Assembly: GCF_025979885.1 (NCBI RefSeq)
Contig: NZ_CP110139.1
Coordinates: 2,604,001-2,668,000 of the forward strand
From: Hymenobacter sp. YIM 151500-1
GTDB taxonomy: Bacteria > Bacteroidota > Bacteroidia > Cytophagales > Hymenobacteraceae
Length of the DNA stretch: 64,000 nucleotides
Direction: 5' to 3'
Below, one piece after another: positions 7,408-16,461 of this stretch. The position numbers and the translations under genes were made by a program. The notes under the pieces are model-generated. The model saw nothing but the letters and a program-made list of their open reading frames with translations. It had not been told where the DNA came from and made no database searches. The stretch's first letter is position 1. Each line of letters opens with the position of its first letter.

Positions 7408-9543
7408 CTACTGCAGCACCAGACGCTGGGTGCTGATCTGGCCTTCTACTTCTACTTTGGCCAGGTAGATGCCTTTGGGCAGCTTGCTAAAGTCCTGAGT
7501 CAGCTCCAGGCGACCAGTGGCCGTGGTCCGGAACACCTCCACGCCCATGCGGTCCAGCAGCACTAGGCTAATCTGGTCGTTCTTCTTAGCAGCATCCAGC
7601 ACGAAGGTTACTGCCGAAGCCGAGGGGTTGGGGTACAGTTGCAGGTTCAGAACATTTTCCAGGTCGTTCAGCACCTGCGGATGCACCTTGGTATTCTCGA
7701 TTATGCGGGCCAGCACGGCATCAGCCTGCACGAAGCCGTAACCGGTCTTGAAGTCGAAGCCTTGGTCGAACTCCGGCGTGAGCGGGCTGTTCATGTCCAG
7801 GGCCGTGCTCTGCAGATAGTCACGAATTTCGGCCGGCGTGATGTCGCCGTAGTTTTTCTTGTCGTGCTTGTCTTTCTTGTCCGAGTGCTTGTGGTACACG
7901 CTGGCCGTTTCTACCATCAGCGCGGCCACGGCGGCTACGTGCGGCGACGAAGCCGAGGTACCGAAGAAGTTCGGGAAACCGTCACGGTCGGCGTCGGCGT
8001 TGGGGCGAGCCGGGAAGAAGGTGTTGTTGGCGCCGTCGGGGCCGGTGATTTCCGGCTTGTTGAACACGCGCGGGCCAGCCAGCCGCTCACCCAGGTCGTT
8101 GAACAGGATGGGCGTACCACCCAGGGCCGAGAAGCCTTCCACGTCGAAGCGCGTGGCGCTGTAAGCGGGCGTAAAGGCGTAGGCGGCGGCACCTACGGCA
8201 ATGGCGTTTTCGGCGTTGGCGTGGCCCACCAGCGTGGAGCTCTTGGTGTCGTACTGCACGGCCACCGGCGCGCTGCCGAAGTTCAGGTACTTGATAACGC
8301 TCGGGTCCGGACCAGCCGCTTTTACAATCAGCAGGCTCACGGTCAGCGGCACGTTGGAGTTGCTGACAATGTTCACAAACTCGAACGGGTCGCCGCCGAT
8401 GTTGGCATTGCGCGAGAAGAAGGGCAGCAGACGGCCGTTGAACACGAGGTACATGTCCAGGTCGGTCTGGGCGCCGTTGACGCCGCTAGCCGAGAAGAAC
8501 GGGTCATCCCACTGCAGGGCCAGGCGCAGGGTGCCGCGGGCCGGGATGGTGATTTCCTGCAGAATGTCGCCGCCGCCGAAATCGTGGGCTACGCCGGCCA
8601 CGCCGGGGAAGCGCAGGCCCGAGTTCTTGAAGCCGGCCTGGTACGACTGCTGGGCGAAGTTGCCAGCCGCCGAGAAGTAGGTCGAGCCGTTTTTCACTAC
8701 TTTTTCTGCGGCCTGGGCCACTACGCCGTTCTGGAAGAAGGGCTCGGCGAAGTAGAACACGTCGTCGACGATAACCTGGCAGCCGGCGGCTTGCAGAGCT
8801 TCGATGCCCTGGGCAAAAGCGGGCTGGCCCAGGAAGGCCGTGTAGAAGGCAATTTTAGAGCCGGGAGCCACGTCGTGCACGATTTCAGCCATGGCGCGGC
8901 CTTCGTCAGAGCCGCCGCTGGGCATGTCGGACAGCACTTCAACACCGGCGGGCAGGTCGCCGCTGGTTACGCCGGCAGCGGCGCCTTTCAGGTTGTCGTA
9001 GCTGTCAGACAGCACGCCTACTTTCACCCCGGCCCCGGTTACGCCGTACTTGCGGCGGGCAAAGCCGGCCCGCAAAGACGAGTCGCCCTGGCTGGTAACG
9101 CGGCCCACGTTGGTGATGGGCGCGTAAGCCGGCCGTACGTGTTGCAAAGAAGCTACGCCTTCCAGGGCAGGCACCGTTTCCAGCGGCAGCAAGCCCGACA
9201 CCAGAGCGCCGTAGGCAGCACCGTTTCTCAAGCCCTTGGCTTGCAGGTCGGCCAGCAGCTCGGCGGCGTTGCCGGTGCGGGCAACGGCCTCGATAACCAC
9301 GTAGCCATTGTAAATCTGGATGTCGGACCCAGCCGAGAAGCTGCTGTCTTCGTCCTCGCCGGTGGTTGTCGCGCTGCGCAGGTTGGCGCTGGTGGCAGCC
9401 ACGCGCAGCAGGTCAGCCGAAATCTTGGACTTGGCGGCCTGCTCCGTGGTGGGCTGGCTTACCTGAGCGGCAACCGGAGCGGCGGTGGCCAGCAACAGGC
9501 CCAAAGCGGCCAGAGCCGCTTTCTTCGGATAGTTGTTTGTCAT
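7408..9543 (-). CDS. Secreted S8-type peptidase with type IX sorting domain and a His-to-Glu catalytic change
   Basis: A 711-residue exported protein. Residues 1-27 form a signal peptide ending VAAQ; the subtilisin-like domain spans about 165-600; the last ~80 residues are a type IX secretion C-terminal domain (LQLYPNPSASA ... KGIYLAKVEVEGQ), predicting export through the outer membrane. Catalytic features seen are Asp180 in 'VGVLSDSYD', oxyanion Asn295 in 'SAAGN', and Ser530 in 'GTSASSPH'. At the histidine position the sequence is 'SDEGRAMAEIVHDVAPG', aligning Glu214 with the His of the usual HGTxVA motif. This resembles the Ser-Glu-Asp arrangement of sedolisins; similar DEGRAM sequences occur in other predicted S8 proteins. 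Start is the ATG at 9543. Substrate unknown. Confidence 0.9.
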   Translation of the reverse strand: MTNNYPKKAALAALGLLLATAAPVAAQVSQPTTEQAAKSKISADLLRVAATSANLRSATTTGEDEDSSFSAGSDIQIYNGYVVIEAVARTGNAAELLADLQAKGLRNGAAYGALVSGLLPLETVPALEGVASLQHVRPAYAPITNVGRVTSQGDSSLRAGFARRKYGVTGAGVKVGVLSDSYDNLKGAAAGVTSGDLPAGVEVLSDMPSGGSDEGRAMAEIVHDVAPGSKIAFYTAFLGQPAFAQGIEALQAAGCQVIVDDVFYFAEPFFQNGVVAQAAEKVVKNGSTYFSAAGNFAQQSYQAGFKNSGLRFPGVAGVAHDFGGGDILQEITIPARGTLRLALQWDDPFFSASGVNGAQTDLDMYLVFNGRLLPFFSRNANIGGDPFEFVNIVSNSNVPLTVSLLIVKAAGPDPSVIKYLNFGSAPVAVQYDTKSSTLVGHANAENAIAVGAAAYAFTPAYSATRFDVEGFSALGGTPILFNDLGERLAGPRVFNKPEITGPDGANNTFFPARPNADADRDGFPNFFGTSASSPHVAAVAALMVETASVYHKHSDKKDKHDKKNYGDITPAEIRDYLQSTALDMNSPLTPEFDQGFDFKTGYGFVQADAVLARIIENTKVHPQVLNDLENVLNLQLYPNPSASAVTFVLDAAKKNDQISLVLLDRMGVEVFRTTATGRLELTQDFSKLPKGIYLAKVEVEGQISTQRLVLQ

Positions 9544-9650
9544 GAAGTTGACGTTGGGGGTGGTGGGTAAAAAAGGATACGCTGAAAAGCCTGATAGAAA
9601 CGCTTAACGCAGCCAACCCCGCTAACTCAACTATAGAACGTGAAGCAGCA

Positions 9651-9658
9651 CAAACATA
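9651..9658 (-). promoter_or_regulatory. Candidate -7 element for the S8 peptidase gene
   Basis: On the minus strand 9658-9651 reads TATGTTTG, an exact TAnnTTTG match, within an A+T-rich stretch (9650-9715). It would give a leader of about 100 nt. The matching -33 element is not clear. Confidence 0.4.
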
Positions 9659-9744
9659 GCATCAAAATTATATCGTCCGTCTAAATATTATATTTTTTTA
9701 AAACTTTTTTAGTACCGCTTCCGGCACTCGCCTAAAAGACAACT

Positions 9745-9809
9745 GCTTATGCCAGCCACCCGCCCCTACTGACCGGCTTAGTCGGCAGGTGCGGGTGGCT
9801 GGTGTAAGC
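9745..9809 (-). terminator. Stem-loop after the epoxide-hydrolase-like gene
   Basis: Arms 9745-9763 and 9791-9809 pair over 19 bp with two mismatches around a 27-nt loop. It lies in the 339-bp gap between the hydrolase stop (9883) and the peptidase start (9543). No strong T tract follows, so termination is a guess; the rest of the gap holds only the peptidase promoter region. Confidence 0.5.
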
Positions 9810-9882
9810 AATTTACCGTACAGACCCGGCGTCAGTTGCGGCAGCTTACAGGAGTCTACTCCGCCATTAGCCTGGCCTGGGC

Positions 9883-10740
9883 TTATCGTAAAAAGTCAAT
9901 CAGCAGCTGGTTAACCTTTTCGGCTTCCTCGTGCTGCACCCAGTGCGTGGCCGGCAGATAGGTTAGCTGGCCTTGCTCGCACCACGTGAGGCTTTGCTGA
10001 GCCAGCTCGGCGTTGAGGAAAGCGTCCTTCACTCCCCAGATAATGTGCACCGGAACCGTCACCTGCCTGGTCTGGCTGAGTTGCCGGGGCCGGCGCAGGG
10101 CGGCGCGGTACCAGTTAATCATGCTGGGCATGGCGCCGGGCCGCGCCCAGGCCGCGGCGTAGCGGTTCAGGTCGGCCTCCGAGAACGTGCCGCGCCGGCT
10201 GGTGCGGCGCAGGGTTTGGCGGCCGGCCCACCAGCCACGCAAGCTCACCAGCTGCTCGGGCAGCCAGGGCAGCTGAAAGAAAAACACGTACCAGCTTTTG
10301 CCGCGCTGCGAGGCGCTGCGGCGCAGCGCCTCCCCGAAAACGCGCGGGTGTGGTACGTTGAGAATGGCCGCGCGGCGTACCCGTTGCGGATGATGAGCGG
10401 CCAAATGCCAGGCCACGGCAGCTCCCCAGTCGTGGCCCACTACGGTTGCCGTTTCGGCGCCAGCGGCATCGAGCAAGCCGAGCACGTCGGCGGCCAGCTC
10501 ATCGAGGCGGTAGTCGTCTGCGCGAGGTGGCTTGTCGCTGAGGTTGTAGCCGCGCTGGTCGGGGGCCCACACGCGGAAGCCGGCGGCAGCCAGGGCCGGA
10601 ATCTGGTAGCGCCACGCATACCAGAACTCCGGAAAACCGTGCAGCAATACTACCAAAGGCCCATCCAGGGGGCCACACTGCACCACATGCAGGCGGATGC
10701 CATTGGTGGGCACATCGTGATGTTCTAGCTCATACGTCAT
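9883..10740 (-). CDS. Alpha/beta hydrolase, soluble epoxide hydrolase-like
   Basis: A 285-residue alpha/beta hydrolase of the soluble epoxide hydrolase type, cytoplasmic, predicted to open epoxides to diols. Motifs in order: oxyanion 'HGFPEFWYAWRYQIP' (the HGxP plus FW pattern), 'DQRGYNLSDKP', nucleophile 'GHDWGAAVAW' with Asp104, lid Tyr in 'INWYRAALR', acid in 'WGVKDAFLN', and His in 'ATHWVQHEE'. Length is standard. The ATG at 10740 was preferred to a GTG five codons upstream. It lies between the radical SAM gene and the S8 peptidase on the same strand; nothing in the sequence links its job to theirs. Natural substrate unknown. Confidence 0.85.
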   Translation of the reverse strand: MTYELEHHDVPTNGIRLHVVQCGPLDGPLVVLLHGFPEFWYAWRYQIPALAAAGFRVWAPDQRGYNLSDKPPRADDYRLDELAADVLGLLDAAGAETATVVGHDWGAAVAWHLAAHHPQRVRRAAILNVPHPRVFGEALRRSASQRGKSWYVFFFQLPWLPEQLVSLRGWWAGRQTLRRTSRRGTFSEADLNRYAAAWARPGAMPSMINWYRAALRRPRQLSQTRQVTVPVHIIWGVKDAFLNAELAQQSLTWCEQGQLTYLPATHWVQHEEAEKVNQLLIDFLR

Positions 10741-10848
10741 ACCCACGCTTACCACAACCCCGCCCGCAAAGTTATAGACGAGTAGCAGCAGTCAGTACCG
10801 CAAATCAATGGAAGGCGCAGCCAGGCCCGGCTGCGGGGAACGTGCACG

Positions 10849-11031
10849 TTACGCGGCTTTCGACTCCGGCTGCTGAGCAGCGGCGCGGGCGGCGTCGCGG
10901 TGCATCTGCTGCACCAGTGGAAGCAGGTCGGCGAGCTTGCAGCAGCAGGCCATGCGCGCCACTTTCACGGGTTGGGAAGCTTCGATCAGCGTAGCCGACA
11001 CATCGGCGGAGGCGCGGTGAGAGACGGTCAT
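10849..11031 (-). CDS. Small hypothetical protein (60 aa) with a Cys triplet
   Basis: A possible 60-residue protein starting with the ATG at 11031: a short polar start, a central 'MACCCKLADLLPLVQQM' with three adjacent cysteines, and an Ala/Gln-rich tail. I recognise no family. Support: the inverted repeat at 11043-11121 fills the gap from the upstream radical SAM stop to 12 bp before this ATG, the same arrangement as other repeat-filled gaps in this window. Against it: short length and no homologue that I recognise. It could be cotranscribed downstream of the radical SAM gene. Confidence 0.35.
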   Translation of the reverse strand: MTVSHRASADVSATLIEASQPVKVARMACCCKLADLLPLVQQMHRDAARAAAQQPESKAA

Positions 11032-11042
11032 GGATTGGAGCT

Positions 11043-11121
11043 TGGTTTTTGGTTGGTGGTGTTTGGCTGCTGGTGAAAGATGATTTCTGACGCCCGGCCA
11101 AAAACCACCAACCAAAAACCA
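11043..11121. repeat. Inverted repeat (F-type) filling an intergenic gap
   Basis: Arms of about 23-26 bp built from GGTTTTTGGTTGGTGG (11043-11066) and its complement (11096-11121), loop ~30 bp. It ends 2 bp from the stop of the radical SAM gene (11124). A relative with the same arm motif lies at 51560-51698. Confidence 0.75.
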
Positions 11122-11123
11122 GA

Positions 11124-12392
11124 TTAGGAGGCTTGGGCGAATAGATCGAGTTGTTGGGTAACGAGGGCTGAGCGCACCGACCCAGCCCCGAACAGAATCT
11201 GGCGACGGATGGTCTGCTCGTCGTAGTCACGCTTCTCCAGAGCTTGGCCGCGGCAGGTCAGGAAGAACTTGGCCCGCTTCAGCACCACCCCAAATTTGTG
11301 CAGGTGGTCGAGGGTGAGGGGCGCGAAACGACGGGCGGCCACAATGCGCTTGGCCGAGCGTGCCCCCACGCCGGGAATACGCAAAATCATTTCGTAGTCG
11401 GCCGTATTCACGTCGACCGGGAACACGTGGCGGTTGCGCAGGGCCCAGGCCAGCTTGGGGTCAATTTCGAGGTCGAGGAAGGGGTGCGCAGGGTCCAGGA
11501 TTTCGTCGGCCTGGAAGCCGTAGAAGCGCATCAGCCAGTCGGTCTGGTAGAGGCGGTGCTCCCGGATCAGGGGCGGCTGCGTGACCTGGGGCAGGCGGGC
11601 ATCGTCGGTGACGGGCACGTAGCCAGAGTAGTACACACGCTTCAGCCCGTAGCCTTTGTAAAGCGAGTCCGAGAGGTTGATGATTTGCAGGTCGTTTTCC
11701 TGCGAAGCGCCCACGATGAGCTGAGTGCTCTGGCCGGCCGTGGCAAACTGCGGCACCTTTTTGAACAGGGCCTTTTCCTCCTTGTTCTGGGTAATGCCGT
11801 CCCGAATCTGGGCCATGGGCGTCAGAATCTCCTCGTAGTTTTTCTCCGGCGCCAGGGTTTGCAGGCTCATTTCGGAGGGCAGCTCGATGTTCACGCTCAG
11901 GCGGTCGGCGTACAGGCCAGCCTCCTGAATCAGCTCCTCCGAAGCGCCCGGAATGGCCTTCACGTGGATGTAGCCGTTGAACTTGTGCTCGGTGCGCAGC
12001 TTCTTGATGATGCGCACCAACCGCTCCATGGTGTAGTCGGGCGAGGAAAAAATGCCGCTGCTCAGAAACAGCCCCTCGATGTAATTGCGGCGGTAGAAGT
12101 TCATGGTCAGGTCCACGACTTCCTCCACCGTAAAGGCAGCCCGCTTCACGTCGTTGGAGCGGCGCGACACGCAGTAGGCGCAGTCGAAGATGCAGTGGTT
12201 GGTGAGCAGAATCTTCAGCAGGCTCACGCAGCGGCCGTCTTCGGTGTAGGAATGGCAGATGCCCATGCCCTCGGCGTTGCCCAGGCCTTTGTTCTCGTTT
12301 TTGCGCTTACCTCCGCTGCTGGAGCACGATACGTCGTACTTCGCGGCGTCTGCCAAAATGCTTAGCTTTTCCTGGATGCGCTGGTCGTTCAT
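11124..12392 (-). CDS. Putative DNA modification/repair radical SAM protein (TIGR03916)
   Basis: A 422-residue radical S-adenosylmethionine protein. The cluster motif is 'NHCIFDCAYCVSR' (C-x3-C-x2-C, about 83-90), which binds a [4Fe-4S] cluster for adenosyl radical chemistry. The N-terminus shows the family block 'DVSCSSSGGKR'. Near the C-terminus a helix-hairpin-helix element 'RIPGVGARSAKRIVAARR' suggests DNA binding. This matches TIGR03916, whose members are normally adjacent to a DUF4130 protein; here that partner is at 6362-7285. The ATG at 12392 gives the conserved start (MNDQRIQEKLSIL); longer starts to 12746 run into the divergent gene. Function in DNA repair or modification is inferred, not shown. 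Confidence 0.9.
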   Translation of the reverse strand: MNDQRIQEKLSILADAAKYDVSCSSSGGKRKNENKGLGNAEGMGICHSYTEDGRCVSLLKILLTNHCIFDCAYCVSRRSNDVKRAAFTVEEVVDLTMNFYRRNYIEGLFLSSGIFSSPDYTMERLVRIIKKLRTEHKFNGYIHVKAIPGASEELIQEAGLYADRLSVNIELPSEMSLQTLAPEKNYEEILTPMAQIRDGITQNKEEKALFKKVPQFATAGQSTQLIVGASQENDLQIINLSDSLYKGYGLKRVYYSGYVPVTDDARLPQVTQPPLIREHRLYQTDWLMRFYGFQADEILDPAHPFLDLEIDPKLAWALRNRHVFPVDVNTADYEMILRIPGVGARSAKRIVAARRFAPLTLDHLHKFGVVLKRAKFFLTCRGQALEKRDYDEQTIRRQILFGAGSVRSALVTQQLDLFAQAS

Positions 12393-12585
12393 CGGGGCGT
12401 TTTGTCGGCTTAAAAATAGAAGCTTGCGCGTGAATACGCAACATCTTACAAGGCTAATTTCATTGGAAATGTTCCGGGAATCTGGAGTATTTACTGAGGA
12501 GTAGAAGCTGTAGCGCGGAGCTGTCATTCTTCGCTCTTCGCAAACTCTGTTTCGGCCCGTACCTTGCAGGGCCGAATGAATCGAC

Positions 12586-14469
12586 ATGAAGAAGAGGGTG
12601 TGTTTGGTGGCGCTGCTGTGGCTGGGGGCTCTGCCCGCGCTGGCCCAGATTCCCGCGTCCGCGCCCGACTCGGCCCGCCCCGCCCCTCCCCGCCCCGACT
12701 CCCTGCGCCGCCGCTTCGACCAGGAGCGCCTGCTCAACGGGCTCAAAGCCTACACCAAGCGCAAAACCATTGCCGGCAAGGCCGCCGCGGCCCTGTTCAA
12801 CTTCACCGAGCGGCGCGAAGACCGGGCCGGCCTCGATGCCGTGCTGCTCGATAGGCAGTTTGACCAGCACAACTACAAGGTGGTGCGCCGCATCGACATC
12901 CGCACCCTCGACGCCTTCGGGTTTAGCATTTCGGACTCGACGCGGGTGCCGCGCAACATTCTGGAGAAAACCGGCAACACCCTGCACATCAAAACCAGCC
13001 GGGCGCGGGTGCGGCAGCTGCTGCTGTTTCGGGTGGGCCAGGAGCTGGAGCCCCAGGACCTGGCCGAGTCGGAGCGCCTGTTGCGCCAGACGCCCGAGCT
13101 GCTCGACGCCCGCGTGTTCGTGAATGAGCGCACCTCCACGGCCGACAGCGTGGACGTGCAGGTGATTACCAAGGACGTGTTCAGCATCAGCGGCTCGTTT
13201 CAGCTGCGCGACGTGGGCGCGGGCATCGTCGGGCTGCGCGACGTCAACTTCCTGGGCCTGGGCCACCAGCTGCGCAACCGCCTTGAGTACGGCCGCGGCC
13301 TGCCCCAGACCTGGCGCTACGAGGGCAGCTACGTGGTACCTTTCCGCAACTTCGTGTACGGGCAGGCCCGCTACCTCAACGAGTACCTGAACCGCGAAAT
13401 GGGCCTGCGCTTCTCGCGCGACTTTGCCTCGGTAAACACCCGCTACGCCGGGGCCCTGAGCTACGATTTCGTGGACCGGCAGGTGGCCGTGAGCGGCATC
13501 GGCACCCTGGAGGACCCGTACGTGTTTCGGGCGCTGCGCTACAACGTGCAGGATGCCTGGCTGGGCCGGGCCCTGCGCCTGCGCAGCTACGATTTAGGGT
13601 TTGAAAACCCCGGCCGCATCATCGTGTCGGGCCGGATGATTCGCACCAGCTTCGCCCGCAAGCCCACCGAAGACTACCTCAACGCCAACTTGCTGCTGGG
13701 CACGGTGGGCTACAGCGTGCGGCGCTACTACAAAGACAAGTACCTGTTTGGCTTCGGGCGCACCGAGGACGTACCCACGGGCACGCTGGTGAGCCTGACC
13801 AGCGGCTACGAGCTGAACGAGCAAGCCGACCGCCACTACTACGGCCTGCGCCTGAGCTACGCCGGCTACCACCCGCGCCGGGGCTACCTCTACCTTAACG
13901 GCGAGTACGGCAGCTACCTGCGCCGCCGCGGCAACGACTGGCAGCAGGGCTTGCTTAGCGGCGAGGCCTTGTACTTCACCCGCCTCTACCACACCGGCAA
14001 CTTGCAATGGCGCCATTTCTTGTGGCACCGGGGCAGCCTGGGCCTCAACCGCCGCCCCGGCGAGCAGCTTCTCAGCATCGAGGGCGACCGGGGTTTGCGC
14101 GGGTTCCGGCCCGAAGGCCAGCTGCGCGGCACCAGCCGGTTTGTGGTCAATTACGAGGCCACCATGTTCACGCCCCTGTCGTTTCTGGGCTTTCGGATGG
14201 CGGCCATTGCCTTTGCCGATGTGGCCTGGCTGAACGCCCGCTCCCCCAGCCGCGTGCTGCCCTTCTACGAAACGCCCTACACGGGCTTTGGGGTGGGCCT
14301 GCGCTTCCGCAACGAGTACGCCGCCCTGCGCACTTTCCAACTCACGTTTGGCTACTACCCCCGCGGCCTGGGCTCGGCAGGCGGCTTCCGCATCTTCGAA
14401 AACTCCCGCCCCTACTACGACTTCAGCGACTTCAGCTTCGGCCAGCCCGGCGTGGTGCGGTATGAGTGA
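12586..14469 (+). CDS. Omp85/BamA-like outer membrane protein
   Basis: A 627-residue exported protein with a signal peptide (1-20, ending ALAQ). Residues ~85-210 resemble POTRA-type repeats (VRRIDIRTLDAFGFS ... GQELEPQDLAESERLLRQ), and ~220-627 form a beta barrel rich in alternating aromatic strands, ending with an aromatic-rich strand. The motif 'DRGLRGFRPEGQL' (about 503-515) corresponds to the conserved loop-6 (V/I)RGF/Y signature of Omp85 proteins. Likely role is assembly or translocation of proteins at the outer membrane, but it is shorter than BamA and its client is unknown. Start is the ATG at 12586; an 8-bp hairpin (12551-12558/12569-12576) lies in the leader. Divergent from the radical SAM gene. 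Confidence 0.82.
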   Translation: MKKRVCLVALLWLGALPALAQIPASAPDSARPAPPRPDSLRRRFDQERLLNGLKAYTKRKTIAGKAAAALFNFTERREDRAGLDAVLLDRQFDQHNYKVVRRIDIRTLDAFGFSISDSTRVPRNILEKTGNTLHIKTSRARVRQLLLFRVGQELEPQDLAESERLLRQTPELLDARVFVNERTSTADSVDVQVITKDVFSISGSFQLRDVGAGIVGLRDVNFLGLGHQLRNRLEYGRGLPQTWRYEGSYVVPFRNFVYGQARYLNEYLNREMGLRFSRDFASVNTRYAGALSYDFVDRQVAVSGIGTLEDPYVFRALRYNVQDAWLGRALRLRSYDLGFENPGRIIVSGRMIRTSFARKPTEDYLNANLLLGTVGYSVRRYYKDKYLFGFGRTEDVPTGTLVSLTSGYELNEQADRHYYGLRLSYAGYHPRRGYLYLNGEYGSYLRRRGNDWQQGLLSGEALYFTRLYHTGNLQWRHFLWHRGSLGLNRRPGEQLLSIEGDRGLRGFRPEGQLRGTSRFVVNYEATMFTPLSFLGFRMAAIAFADVAWLNARSPSRVLPFYETPYTGFGVGLRFRNEYAALRTFQLTFGYYPRGLGSAGGFRIFENSRPYYDFSDFSFGQPGVVRYE

Positions 14470-14525
14470 GAGGAGCCTGAACTGATGGCGTAATGAAAGG
14501 CGTGCTGCCAGCAGCTTGGCCGGTG

Positions 14526-15263
14526 TCAGGCACTGGGTGGCGCCGCTGGCAGCACGGTATCCAAAATGCCCTTGTAGGTTTTGCCCACCGGAATGCTTTT
14601 GCGCTTGATTAGCACAGCCTGCCGGGTTAGCGTCTCTATCTTGTTTATGGCCACAATAAACGACTTGTGCACTCTGATAAATGAGGCGGCGGGCAGTGCT
14701 TGTTCAAAGTATTTCATGCTTTCCAGCGTAATCAGCGTCTTTTCCAGAGTCACTATTTTCACGTATTGCTTCAGGCCCTCGATGTAGAGAATATCGTCGA
14801 AGTTCAGCCGCACCATTTTATAATCGGCCTTTATGTACAGGTGGCTAGGCGCGGGCGGCGCTTCGGTTCCGGCGGTGCAGAGCAGGGTTTGCTTTTTGTT
14901 GGAAATGTGTTCTTTGGCCCGCTGCATGGCCTCCGTAAAACGCTCGAAGCTGAAGGGCTTCAGCAGATAATCCACCACGTCGAATCGGTAGCCCTCAATG
15001 GCATATTCGGCATAGGCTGACACCACAATGACGGCTGGACGCTTCTCTAGTTTCTCCAGCAGTTCCAGGCCTGTCAGGTGGGGCATCTGGATATCCAGCA
15101 GCACGAGGTCAATTTCCTGACGCTGCAACAGCTCGTACGCCTCCAGCCCATTATCGGCCTGGGCTACTACCTCGCAACCCGGCGTCTTCCGTACAAAATC
15201 CTCCAGCAAGCGCACGGCTAAGTCCTCGTCGTCAATTACCAAGCATTTGATGGGTGTGCTCAT
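14526..15263 (-). CDS. LytTR-type response regulator
   Basis: A 245-residue response regulator. Residues 5-120 are a receiver domain with the acidic pair in 'VIDDEDLA', phospho-acceptor Asp in 'LVLLDIQMP', and the Lys in 'DYLLKPFSF'. Residues ~140-240 form a LytTR DNA-binding domain ('FIRVHKSFIVAINKIE' and 'IPVGKTYK' are typical). Start is the ATG at 15263. The gene lies just downstream of a LytS-type kinase (94-bp gap), with which it should form a two-component pair. Confidence 0.93.
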   Translation of the reverse strand: MSTPIKCLVIDDEDLAVRLLEDFVRKTPGCEVVAQADNGLEAYELLQRQEIDLVLLDIQMPHLTGLELLEKLEKRPAVIVVSAYAEYAIEGYRFDVVDYLLKPFSFERFTEAMQRAKEHISNKKQTLLCTAGTEAPPAPSHLYIKADYKMVRLNFDDILYIEGLKQYVKIVTLEKTLITLESMKYFEQALPAASFIRVHKSFIVAINKIETLTRQAVLIKRKSIPVGKTYKGILDTVLPAAPPSA

Positions 15264-15357
15264 GGGGCCAGGGAACAGGGTGTGAAAGAATGCCGCACGG
15301 CAAGATGCCCGGAAAACAAGCAGCGCCCGGCCAGAAGCCTGCTTTTGTGCAATCTAC

Positions 15358-16461
15358 TTACTTGCCCCGACGGGCGGCTTCGGTCACGGCCGGCAGGTGG
15401 CGGAGCGCAAGCACCACTTTGTACACTCCTGCATCGGTGGAGATGGAGAGCGTGTGGCTTGTGGGGTAGAGCAGGGCCAGCCGCTGCCGGATGTTCGCCA
15501 GCCCAATGCCCGGCGTAGCATCTTTTTTACTGCTGGGGCGAAACGTGTTTTCAGCCTCGAACTGCAGGCCCTGCTCGTTGTGCACCAGCCGCACTTTCAG
15601 CCAGGCCCCGTCCTCGGTCAGGTTGCCGTGCTTGAAGGCATTTTCCACGAAGTTGATGAGCAGCATGGGCTCCACCAGAAAATTGGGCGCCCCCACGGCA
15701 GCCTGGATTTCCAACGACGACTTCTCCCGCCACTTTTTGTTGAGGTGCTGCAAGGCCACGTACTGCTCCAGGTACAGCAGTTCCTTGCTGATGGGCACCT
15801 GCTGGCGGGTTCCGTCGTGCAGCAGGTAGCGCATCATCTCGGCCAGGCCCAGCAGGGAGGGGCCGGCCTTGGCGGAGTTGAAGTGAATGAGGCTGTAGAT
15901 GTTGTGCAGGGTGTTGAACAGGAAATGCGGATTAATCTGGGCGCGCAGCCACCGCAGCTCGGCTTCGGCCTTGGCTTTTTCGAGCTGCTCGGTGCGCACT
16001 TGCCGGCGCGCAAACTCCTCCATGATCCGCTCCCAGGAAGCCAGAATCAGAAACGTGAGCAGGAAAGGCAGGGGCGTGAGGTAGTGGCCAAAGCTGAAGA
16101 GCAGGGGAAAGCTGGCGGGCAGAAACAGGCCGTCCAATTGCACCTTCAGGCAGCAGGTAAGCACTACCGCTGCGAGCAGCAGCAGGAAGTAAGCGCCGTA
16201 GCGCCGGTTGAAATACAACCGCGGCAGCAGGTACAACGAATTGCCGTAGGTGGCGGCCATGAGCAGCAGCGCGTGCGCCAGGGCAAAAGCCCAGATTGCC
16301 CCCAGGTGGGCGGGCAGCTTATTGGCCGGCAGCCAGTTGCGCAGATACTGCACATTCAGATACACAAACGTCGTCCACACGGCCAGGTGCACCAGGGCCC
16401 GGTACCAAGCCAGCTGGTTGCGCTTGGGAGGAGACGAGCGGAGTGGGCTGGCCTTGTCCAT
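15358..16461 (-). CDS. LytS-type sensor histidine kinase
   Basis: A 367-residue membrane kinase. Four hydrophobic segments occupy about 20-150, followed by a short coiled linker and the His_kinase domain with the phospho-acceptor in 'INPHFLFNTLHNIYSL' (about 206-221). An ATPase domain follows, with 'NFVENAFKHG' (N box) and 'GIGLANIRQRL' (G box). There is no periplasmic sensor domain, so the membrane part probably senses the signal. Start is the ATG at 16461. It is cotranscribed with the LytTR regulator downstream and divergent from the discoidin-domain surface protein gene, a possible target. Confidence 0.92.
   Translation of the reverse strand: MDKASPLRSSPPKRNQLAWYRALVHLAVWTTFVYLNVQYLRNWLPANKLPAHLGAIWAFALAHALLLMAATYGNSLYLLPRLYFNRRYGAYFLLLLAAVVLTCCLKVQLDGLFLPASFPLLFSFGHYLTPLPFLLTFLILASWERIMEEFARRQVRTEQLEKAKAEAELRWLRAQINPHFLFNTLHNIYSLIHFNSAKAGPSLLGLAEMMRYLLHDGTRQQVPISKELLYLEQYVALQHLNKKWREKSSLEIQAAVGAPNFLVEPMLLINFVENAFKHGNLTEDGAWLKVRLVHNEQGLQFEAENTFRPSSKKDATPGIGLANIRQRLALLYPTSHTLSISTDAGVYKVVLALRHLPAVTEAARRGK

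Noticed and set aside
7639..9570. Long plus-strand open frame (643 codons) opposite the S8 peptidase gene
   Set aside because: It is the antisense of a gene with clear motifs; its Gly/Val/His-rich product has no recognisable domain and is a by-product of high-G+C codon bias.
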